Assembly (NCBI GenBank): GCA_002099365.1
Contig: MSED01000012.1
Location: forward strand, 372,001-436,000
Direction: 5' to 3'
Length of the DNA stretch: 64,000 nt
Origin: Phialophora verrucosa
Lineage: Eukaryota > Ascomycota > Eurotiomycetes > Chaetothyriales > Herpotrichiellaceae
The first letter of the stretch is position 1. Each line of letters opens with the position of its first letter. The position numbers and the translations under genes are program-made. Below are positions 44,719 through 53,344 of the stretch, piece after piece. The notes under the pieces are model-generated. The model saw nothing but the letters and a program-made list of their open reading frames with translations, did not search any database and was not told the DNA's origin.

Positions 44719-45438
44719 CTAGCTCGTCGTCTTGGGAAGCGGCTTCGGCGGCGACAAAGGCTTGTCGTCCGGCCGCCTCGCAATGATGTACTGCTGCTCC
44801 TCCGGCAGGCACTTCTGGTTGTTGGGTTGAAACGTGTCGATCTTATTGCTGACGATCTCCAAGCCCATGGAGCGCAGGAATTCAAGCTGCCCCTCGGCAC
44901 TCAGCGCCAGGGTCGGCAGCATTTCACCCATAAACGGTGCGGCATAGTCCTCGACATACGTCTTGGTCTCATCCCAGTCCGAGTCCGCCCTGACATACTT
45001 GTCCGCAGGCATCTGTCCCAGCACCAGAAGCCCACCCGGCTGCAGCACTTGGGCGAACTTGTACGCTGCCGTGTGGAAATCGGCATACGAGAGCTGGAGG
45101 TGCGCGAAGATGATGAACACTCCGGCGAATTGGCCCACGGGTTGGTACTCGAGCATGTCAGACACGACGAACGTGCCCTTGACCCGGGACTGCGCATAGT
45201 GGACCATCTTGGGGGAGATGTCAAACCCGAAGACGTCGAGGCCAGCGGTCGACAACAGTTCTGAAACAGGCATGCCTGTGCCGCAGCCCACGTCTAGGAC
45301 CCTGGATCCCGGCCGGAGCATAGAAATGGCCGTCTTGACACAGGCCACCTTGAATGGGTTGTCATGGTAGGCCTTTTCATAATCGATGTTCAGGGCGTCG
45401 AACGTCTCGAGGCCTGCTTGGGCACCTGCTGTGGACAT
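44719..45438 (-). CDS. Class I SAM-dependent methyltransferase
   Basis: A 239-residue single-exon methyltransferase with a Rossmann core. Motif I is VLDVGCGTGMP (about residue 47-57). The acidic end of strand 2 is FGFDISPKMV, the strand-4 region is FAGVFIIFAHLQLSY, and the post-motif segment is VLQPGGLLVLGQMPADKY. The conserved pattern near the C-terminus (LEFLRSMGLEIVSNK) fits small-molecule methyltransferases of fungi. No signal peptide is visible, so it is cytosolic. Substrate is unknown; no other biosynthetic gene is adjacent, so there is no sign of a metabolite cluster. Confidence 0.85.
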   Translation of the reverse strand: MSTAGAQAGLETFDALNIDYEKAYHDNPFKVACVKTAISMLRPGSRVLDVGCGTGMPVSELLSTAGLDVFGFDISPKMVHYAQSRVKGTFVVSDMLEYQPVGQFAGVFIIFAHLQLSYADFHTAAYKFAQVLQPGGLLVLGQMPADKYVRADSDWDETKTYVEDYAAPFMGEMLPTLALSAEGQLEFLRSMGLEIVSNKIDTFQPNNQKCLPEEQQYIIARRPDDKPLSPPKPLPKTTS

Positions 45439-46369
45439 GATACCGGCGTCTGTGGTTGTTGGTGGTGTTGTTGTACCTTGTCGGCAGGGGTTGGGCTCCT
45501 TCGGTACGAGTAGGGATCTTTTGGTTGATGACTGGCAACAGGATCTCGCTTAGAGACGTGCGTCTCATTTTATCGGCACCGTCGCGAGAATGGCAGGCCC
45601 GGTGAAGAGAATTCATTAGCATCGCTCTACTCCGAAGCGAAGCTTGCCAATGGGGAAAGTTCAGGTCCAACGTCCTTCGAGCCATGAGCCACGCAACGGT
45701 GGGCCCATCCCATACACAGTATTAACCAGGACGAGGACGAGGGACTCGAACTATTACTGTGTACAAAGTACTAGCTGCATTTGGTGGCAGATATAGCGCA
45801 GAGCCTAACCTGCATACATGAACCGACCTTCCTCGCCACGATGAAACGGACCATTGTACGGAATCCTCGGCCTGTGGAGTCGCAGCTTCCATTCTGCGGA
45901 ATTCGAAGAAAGAAACCCTGTCGTCAAAGGATCCGGGCCCGTAATGTTGACAAAGAACGCTTCCGAACGCCGGGGGGTCCTCGATCTGCATCAATGTCTC
46001 CGGCTCACCGCTACTTGCTCCATGCACACTGCACACGTGGCAGAAGAACGGTGGGGAATTCGATCGTGCGCCTTCTGTATGTAGCAAAGGCGAGGGAAAG
46101 TCCACTCTTTGAAAAAAAGTGCTCGCAATTCCTCCAAGTGGCAGGGAAAATTTACAGTCTTAGTGTATTCACAGTTGTATTTATGTACTCGGTACGTGAG
46201 ACGGCCGAATTGCACAGAAGTTATACTTTTCTGGGCCGTAAGCCGGTAGACAGGCCCATACATAAGTGTTAGATGCAAAGGAGTTCTTATCCACCGTTTT
46301 GAACAGACGTACTCCGTACGTGGGTGCCAAAAACGCCAAAGGGGGACGAATCCGTCGTCGAGAGTGTCT
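45439..46369. other. Intergenic region
   Basis: Upstream region of the methyltransferase and 3' flank of the permease gene. A TACTCCGTA motif lies at 46310-46318. No gene recognised. Confidence 0.5.
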
Positions 46370-48362
46370 CTAGAGGTCGCGCTTGACAAAGATAACAGGT
46401 CCCACGTAGACATGTCGAGCCTTGAAGTAATAGTATAACATGGCGATGATCAGCACGCCGCCAAACATGGTGGACGACCAGTTCATGTTTTCGGCCGTGA
46501 CCGGCGTGGCGAGGGGCCAGAAAGCGAAGAACCAAAGCGGGATCAAGTAGATCAGAGCCGCGATGTTGATCCACAGACCATATTTACCAAGTGACCATCG
46601 TCGATGAGGGAGCGCGGGCCCCTTGAGACGTCGGTAGATCAGGCAGCTGATGGTGATGAAGTAGGACGTGAGAATCGAGACACCGCCGAGCGAGTTGATG
46701 GCGTTCAAGGCCACGGAAGAGCCCAGGTTGATGCATGCAAGCAGGGAGCTCACCAGCAGGGAGACGAAAACGGCATGGAGCGGGATGTTCCAGCCCGGCG
46801 TGACCTAGGGGAAACCGTCAACTTGGGGCTCAAGCAAAGGGGAAAACTTTGAAGGAGAACAATCTCACCTGTGAGAGCCATCCCGAGAAAGGCAAACCTT
46901 GATCACGGGCAAAGGACCACAGCTGTCGAGATGCCGTGGCCACCTCGCTGGTGCAGCACGCCGCGAGAAGAATGATGACGATGGCAGTCATGGCATTGGT
47001 CCCGCCGTAACTTTGGGTGGCATTGTAGAACAGCTGGATGAAGGGTTGGCGGGTGACTGAGGCGAAAAGGCTGTCGATGTCTCCCAGGGTGAAGATCAAA
47101 GTGATGGCCATGATGAAGCCCAAAATTGCGTTGATGCAGACCGACCACATGATGGCCTTGGGGAGGGTGACGGAGGCGTCTCGGATCTCCTCGGCTGTAG
47201 GACCATCCTCTGTTAGCTGCCGCAACATAATGGGAATCGAAGCATTTGGGACTTACACATATGGACTGAGCAATCGTATCCGATAAGCACACTCAGTGGA
47301 GTGGTCAAGCCGATCATGGCGGACAGGCCATCGCTCGACCAGCCACCAAAGTTTGTGAACACGAGCAGGGCGTCATGCGCGTTGGCGCGAGGAGCCATCA
47401 CCCAGAGAGGGATAATGATGGCGAAGAGGCCAGCCAGGTGCAGAATCAGGACAGTGCCTTCGATCAAAGGCAGATGAGGCGCCAGGAAAGTGTTGAAGGC
47501 GATGGAGAACATGATGGCCGCGATTGAAAGGAGCGTTCCGTGGTAGGCGTGCCACACGTAGTCTTGGACGTTCAGTGCAATCAAGCCCTGAATGACACTG
47601 CCGACCATGAAGGCGACACCAGCGAGGTAGACTTGCCATCCAATGGCCGCCAACCAACCTACACTGGCCGTCAGAAAGGGGGAGCGGTGGTGTCGAGCCA
47701 AGGACAGCACTCACCGACGACATAGCTGAGCATCTTTTGTATTTTTGGAGGCGCAAGCTCTGACACCCAATGATACTGTCCACCGGCGGTAGGAGACCTG
47801 GGATCACACACGTCAGGGGTGCGTGCACGGCTGGAATTGACCTGCTGCCACTCACATGGATGCCACCTCTGCGAGACTGGCGTAGACGAGCGTTTGTCCA
47901 CACCCCACGACGATAAAACCCCAGAAGAGGTCGGCGGTACCGCCATCGGTCAGAACGAAGGAGAACAACCTGGGAGTGATGTTCAGTAAACCGTGTAGGT
48001 GACGAAAAGGCCGAAGCCTGAAAAGGGTGTCCTACGGCAGGAGGATCTCCCAACTCGCCATCACCGTACTGGCAAAGCCGACCATGGTGACGAAGCGAAA
48101 GTTTCGCTGTACAGCGTCAGTTATGTCACTCTCGGTGATGAAATCTCCATCGAATGCGAAGGGGCGCACATACTCGAAGAACCTGTTTCTTGCCCAACAT
48201 GCTCATCTCCCTCTTGTCGTCTGCGGTACCTCTGTACCGTTCCGCCACGCCGAAGTCCTCGTCGAGATCCTTCTCCCCATCGTTGAGGTAGAGATCACTC
48301 TTGGGCTGCTCAGCCGACGAGATCACGGTGGCGTCCTCCTTCATTGCGTCGACAACAGCCAT
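46370..48362 (-). CDS. Amino acid/choline permease (APC superfamily)
   Basis: Seven exons (48174..48362, 48036..48106, 47856..47969, 47715..47797, 47257..47658, 46869..47194, 46370..46804) give 539 residues; introns are 56 to 67 nt. The assembled protein reads RRNFRFVTMVGFASTVMASWE at the first helix, ASLAEVASMSPTAGGQYHWVSELAP, then GYDCSVHMSEEIRDASVTLPKAIMW and ARDQGLPFSGWLSQVTPGWNIPLHA, typical of the Hnm1/Uga4/Bio5-type branch of fungal APC permeases with 12 helices. The fifth donor could be read two ways (GTGTAAG or GTAAGT); only GTAAGT with the acceptor at 47195 gives the conserved HMSEEI. Substrate may be choline, GABA or a related amine; sequence alone does not decide. Confidence 0.92.
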
Positions 48363-49942
48363 TCTGCCAATACTGCAGGAGACAAGAAGAAAAGATGCAA
48401 GGCCCTGCACTCCAGAGGAAAGATAGAAAGAGAGTCGGAGAAGAGGCGCCAACGCGAAGACAGGCACCGGGATTGGATCAGCTTATCAGAAAGCTCGCAC
48501 ATGGCGTTGCCACATGGTGAGTGCCGGAGGACCAGGCTACTCGGTACTAGGGGCCCTGGCGGACAGCGCAGGGCCTCGATGGCGTTTCTCAGGATTCGGG
48601 ACGCGAGGACCCCCTCGCTCTCCCACCAACTCCCAGAAGAGTCGAGCGAGATTCTGTCGTTCGAAGCGATGCACGCGCGATACTCAAACCGCACAGTGAG
48701 CACTATTGGGTGTTGGGGGCTCCGATCCCTTGCATAACTAGCAACGAAGGGGGGGTTCCCGGAAGCTTCTGCAGCTCCACCGTCCTCTTGTCCAGCACGG
48801 CTCGCCAGTCTCGATGCGCATTGGATGGTGGCCTGAAGATTTCTTCCCTCGGGGGAAGTTACGGTGTTCCACCACGGCCAGCGGCCGGCGGCGCGGTTTG
48901 TATGTAGCCTGATTGCTTGAGAGGCGTCCATTTGGCTTCCCCGCGAAACCCGTCGGACGGTCAGCTATAAGCTTTCGCCGGTTCCCTGTGCAGGCCGAAT
49001 CAGAAACTCGAGGAGTTGTTTGAAGGGCGTCGACGGCGCCGCAGACTCCAAACCTTTCTGAAGGCTAAGCGGGCCTAGCAAAGCCTAGGAAGCCAAACAA
49101 GCACCACGAAGCCTGCGGTTTCCACGGCTTGCGTGGCTTGTCCCTCCCGCGCCTGGACGCTACTTGTCGAGCTTGTTCCATCGTCCAGTGTGTTTCGCTT
49201 AGGCGACAACTCAACCATGCATCCCGACGCGCGACGAGTGTCGGGACTGGCTCACTGCGTTATCTACCACGAGGGCCAGGGGCGTCATGATAACGCTAAG
49301 CTGCACGCAAATGAATGAGATCAACGGAAATAAAGCAACCATGTACGTGAAATGTCGGGATGATCGATCAGCGTCCGAGCGCCCGGAGTTCGTCGAGAAA
49401 GGGGCCCCCGTCGGCGTGACTTTGCCCTTACAATCCTGCCACGCTCGGGACGGCAGTGGTGTGGTGGTGGTCTGCCTGGCCGCCTGCGACAATCCTTGTG
49501 CGAGATTTTGAGATTCTAGCACTAGTCCTGTCGGCTGGATCTGCTCGTGGCTGTTTTGTGAGGACGACGATCTTGTCAGGGAGCCAGCCGAGCACGGATA
49601 TCGTGTCCTTCTGCTACTGTACGTGGGAGTACCGAGTCCTTGTACCTGGATCTTCCTGCATCGACGCGGGATGTTTCCAGCGCCTTTCTGTACCTTGCAT
49701 TCAGCCATCCCTATGCAGGAGTCGGTGGACTGCACAGAGTACGGGGTATACTGACATATACCAAACGCCACCCATCTCTCGAGCACGTTGGCTCCCCCCA
49801 GCTTCGTGCCGTCGAATTTTACAACACCTCTTTGTTCTCCCAGCCTCCATCGCCCTCGCCCTCGTCATCGCGCAAACCAATCCAGTCTCTATACTGATAG
49901 GAAGTGCTCGGCGCCCATCAGGCTGCTGGTGGACCTTCCGAC
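48363..49942. other. Divergent intergenic region, 1.6 kb
   Basis: Lies between the permease start and the rhodopsin-like gene start. Short frames only; no recognisable gene, RNA or repeat. Confidence 0.5.
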
Positions 49943-51516
49943 ATGTCCACGACGACGATCGGTTCTGGTGTCGTGATTCCTCCTGGATATTCCCCCCCGT
50001 TCTACGAAGTCACCGACACAGACCATACCGCGTGGATCATCATTGGCACGGCATTGTGCCTGTGCTGGCTCTTACTCTTCGCGGCCATCAGAACGTTCAT
50101 CCGGTGCACGATCACGCCGGGCCTCGGACTCGACGATGTGGCAGTCGCCATTTCGACGGTATGTTGCTCGATCTCCTCTGCAGAGCCACGTGTGACTGCG
50201 ATTTGCTCTCCCACGCACGCTGACCCGATATTCCAGCTTCTTGCTATCATCCAGTCATCGATAGTCTTAGCAGCGTGTTCGGATGGACTCGGAAAATCTG
50301 TCGAACTCATTTCGCCGGAGATGCTGGTGAAAGTCCAAAAGGTACGGACAAGCAATCCGTTCTCGTTCTCTGTCTCTGTGTGATGTTGACCCTCGCGTTC
50401 CCCCAGCTCTATTATACCGGCAACATCTTCTTCACCCTAGCTCTCGGCCTGTCCAAGATGTCCGTTGTCTTCTTCCTCAGTCGGTTGACGGTGGTGAAAG
50501 CACAAAAGATGGTCTTTCTCGCCTTGACGACCTTTATAGCGGCGTGGACGGTGGGGTCGACATTCGCGGTTGCGCTTCAGTGCGACCTCCACCATCCGTG
50601 GATCATTGTCGACGAAAAATGCCCCGGAGCCGTAAGTTGTGCATCCAGGCGCTGGTGCCATTTCTCGGGCGCCCCTAAAACCCCAATGGAGAGAGCTAAC
50701 TTTGCCTGTGTGTGTTGTAGTTTCTGCGATGGAAAGTCATCGGCGCGTTCGACATCATCTCAGAGCTGGCGATCGTCCTCATGGCCGTCTACCTCGTCTT
50801 TGGCCTGTACACCACCCTTACAAAGAAAGCCATAGTAGTGAGCGCATTTGCGTTCCGTCTCGGGTGAGTCCATCCAGTACAAGTGAGAGTGAAGTGAAGT
50901 ACAAGAGCCCTCCTGCTAACAAGGATCCAAAACCAGCAACATCATCGCCATCTCCTTCCGGCTCGCAAACTTCGACAAACCTGGACGCGTCTCCAACCCC
51001 ACGCTCGCCGAAGCCATCTTCGTCGTCTGGACGCAGACCGAACTGTGCTACTCGCTCATCTCGGCCACGATCCCGAGTCTCCGGCCCTTCGTGACGAACC
51101 TCAACACGCAGTTCGGCGGTCTCGGCGCCACGGACAGTCAAAACGGATATGCGTATGGCGGTGGCGGAGGCAACACCAACGCGTACGGCAAAAACACATT
51201 CAAGCTGTCCAAGTTGCGGTCGGCGAACCGGTCGGCCACCACGTCCGCAAACAGAGGAGGGGAATCGTACTCGGACTTCACGACCCGACAGGCTCCCGCG
51301 TCGGCCTTGGATGGGCGGTCCGATCTGTACAGCTACGGCGTGTGGACTGCGCCGACCACGGGCATCGACGCCACCGGCAGCAAGATCGGGAAGAGGAACA
51401 TCTCGACACTGGCTGAGGAGAACAATCCAAAAGCCGATGCCACCAGCGTGGGAAGCAACGACAGTCAGAGGATGATTATCAGGAAGGACGTGACGTACGA
51501 GGTCCACGGCATATGA
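49943..51516 (+). CDS. Rhodopsin-like fungal integral membrane protein (PTH11-related)
   Basis: Five exons (49943..50158, 50237..50341, 50407..50631, 50721..50863, 50937..51516) give 422 residues; introns are 65 to 89 nt. The start at 49943 gives MSTTTIGSGVVIPPGYSPPF. Seven hydrophobic helices follow, with family motifs LGLDDVAVAIS after helix 2, LYYTGNIFFTLALGLSKMSVVFFLSRLT, ALQCDLHHPWIIVDEKCPGAFLRWKVIGAFDIISELAIVLM and a last helix ending FDKPGRVSNPTLAEAIFVVW. This is the fungal rhodopsin-like family (Pfam PF20684) that includes the membrane part of Pth11 receptors. No N-terminal CFEM domain is present. The 130-residue tail is Gly/Ser/Thr-rich and cytosolic. Likely a surface sensor of unknown ligand. 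Confidence 0.88.
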
Positions 51517-51772
51517 TGTTATGATTGCATGGTTGTATGACTGTATGATCGTGTGCTCGTATTTGATCTTTTCACGCGGCCCCTGAACATACACGTACAC
51601 ACACATACTTGCTATACATACATCCGTGCTTCGGCGGACGATCGACGACAAAATGGGAACTTCTGGGTATACATACTATAGAACTAGGGTGGCCAGGGAA
51701 AAATGCAATACACTACGACAGATATACCCTTGGGAGGATACGATTGTGCTGGAATTCTCGAGGAGCTTTGTA

Positions 51773-51822
51773 CAGTATCAGTATCAGTATCAGTATCAGC
51801 GTCAATATCAGTATCAGCGTCA
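51773..51822. repeat. Hexanucleotide repeat of TATCAG type
   Basis: Several units of TATCAG with a few changes (GTATC alternating with GCGTC), about 250 bases after the stop of the rhodopsin-like gene. Confidence 0.9.
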
Positions 51823-52685
51823 TGAATCGTAGTATTGGCACCTGAGAGAGTGCATGTCTCAAACGAAAACCAGCGTCGGATAGTACAGTCCAGTCCAGTC
51901 CAGTCCGTCCAGTATGGTCAGGACATGGAAACCAAGGAGAGACGACTCCCCCATTCCGTGACGACTCTACCCTTCTCGCGGTGCTCTTCCTTTTGTTCAA
52001 TTCACGGCCCCCTTGAGCACCGATGCCGTGATACAGTAGGGAGTACTATCCTCGTATGCGTACGTGCATGGTTTTTCTATTTCCAGACATGCACGAACAA
52101 CCGAGACTAATACTGTATAGTACACCGTAAACACGTATATATATCTTTACCCTGCTCTACACTGCACTCGCCAAGAACTTGTTTTGTTTTGTTATTCATC
52201 TCCTATAATTTGTCCTCCATACTCCGTACTTGGTACGGAAAACCCACCGGCGGTTTGAGGGGACTTGGGTAGGTAGGTAGTATTAATCGAAAAACCTATC
52301 CTCTGTATTCCCATTCTGATTAGCCGCTCGCTGCTTTGCTCGCCCTCAGGTCACCTTCCGCTCCCTCAGGCCTGCCTGAGCACTTATGTAGTCCTTCTTT
52401 CTTTCTCTTTATCTATAGCATTAATTTTCGCTGACTTTAGATGATAAGCCCCGGTTTAGAATGCTAGAGGATCCTAAGTTAGCCCCCCTTTCTAATGCGC
52501 GTAAACTACTCAGTGAAGCGACTTCAATATAGGCCTCTAGACTAATAATACTGCTGTTTAATGTAATACCCTATTAGGTTGTGAAAATGTTGAAGTCGGT
52601 ATGGTTGCTGAAAGCGGGCTGTAAAGCTTAATTCCGAGGGTCAGTTGAGAGTGCCAAGCAAAAAGAGAAAATTTCTGTCATTCAA

Positions 52686-52690
52686 CAAAA
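52686..52690 (-). terminator. Pol III terminator of the tRNA-Phe gene
   Basis: Five T on the minus strand, 4 bases after the discriminator base, a normal RNA polymerase III stop. Confidence 0.7.
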
Positions 52691-52730
52691 AGTTTGTCGT
52701 CTGTGTGGATTGAACACACGACCTTCAGAT

Positions 52731-52748
52731 TTAATGAACAGAAGTGGA
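52731..52748 (-). other. Canonical tRNA-Phe intron (37/38)
   Basis: Eighteen bases directly after G37, the same place and size as the intron of yeast tRNA-Phe genes, removed by the tRNA splicing endonuclease. Confidence 0.82.
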
Positions 52749-52757
52749 CTTCAGTCT

Positions 52758-52810
52758 CTATCGGTACAAGTTAGTTGGTTTCTCGAATAATCTGGTGGGA
52801 CATGGCGTAC
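52758..52810 (-). other. mRNA-type intron-like insertion inside the tRNA-Phe gene
   Basis: Fifty-three bases on the minus strand that start GTACGCC, end GATAG, and hold AACTAAC with the branch A 13 bases before the end. These are the marks of the spliceosomal introns in the protein genes of this window. Exact GT-AG removal restores TC plus AGA, the 5' strand of a perfect anticodon stem. The two ends could also pair (TCG-TAC against GTACCGA with one bulge), so an endonuclease route is not excluded. Confidence 0.75.
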
Positions 52811-52838
52811 GACGCTCTCCCAACTGAGCTAAGACGAC

Positions 52839-53344
52839 TTTTGGCTTGAAATCTTCATAGTTTAATTCATATCCTAGAGAAAAAAATGCCAAGTACGTAA
52901 GATAGATCGGCAAACCTTGAATTCATTATCGAGCTCCCTCCGCGCAGCGTTTACAGCAACACATTTGATAGCCCTCTATACATAACTTTATCAATTACAA
53001 CGGTTCGGGCTCGCTCAGTGTACTCGCAAAGTAGCGCCTGGGAAGAACATGTCAGTAATCGGAGTGCGCTGAATAATCGCGCTGAGGTGAAATATGTTGC
53101 TTGACTACCGAACCTCGGAATGCCTAGTCTCGGACACGGCTGCTATCATTACAATTCACAATGCGATGGGCATCTATTTGGACAATGTTTTGGCACTACT
53201 AGGAATATGGAGCAGAGTCTTTCAATGCGCTAGACTTGCACCTGGAGATCTACAAGTGTTAGCAACCTTGCAATCCAACACAATAACCATCGTCACTGAT
53301 TCCATGATCGATTTCATTCTTCGTATGACTACAAACACTGGAGA
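52839..53344. other. AT-richer intergenic stretch
   Basis: Upstream flank of the tRNA gene and 3' flank of the large orphan gene. A plus-strand frame of 84 codons (53094-53348) shows no motif. Nothing further recognised. Confidence 0.5.

Larger units (their letters stand above)
51517..52694. other. Gene-free, AT-richer stretch
   Basis: No coding region supported. Contains the hexamer repeat at 51773-51822, a TACTCCGTA motif at 52220-52228, and from about 52100 an AT-richer composition than the neighbouring genes. The sequence from 52330 to 52600 looks like decayed non-coding DNA, possibly mobile-element remains, but I cannot assign a family. Confidence 0.5.
52695..52838 (-). tRNA. tRNA-Phe(GAA) with two intervening sequences
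   Basis: The mature parts are 52811..52838 (positions 1-28), 52749..52757 (29-37) and 52695..52730 (38-73). Joined, they give a 73-nt cloverleaf with all stems fully paired: acceptor GTCGTCT/AGACGAC, D stem GCTC/GAGC, anticodon stem TCAGA/TCTGA with loop CTGAAGA, T stem GTGTG/CACAC, discriminator A73. The anticodon GAA is at 52750-52752. G20, the GAA anticodon and A73 are known phenylalanine identity points. The A box (TAGCTCAGTTGG) and B box (GTTCAATCC) are intact and a T5 terminator follows. An 18-nt intron (52731..52748) sits at the canonical 37/38 site. A second, 53-nt insertion splits the anticodon stem between 28 and 29 and resembles an mRNA intron. Confidence 0.88.

Noticed and set aside
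52695..52838. Reading the tRNA as a decayed pseudogene
   Set aside because: All stems pair perfectly after removal of the two intervening sequences, the boxes are intact and the terminator is present; random decay would not leave exact GT-AG ends.
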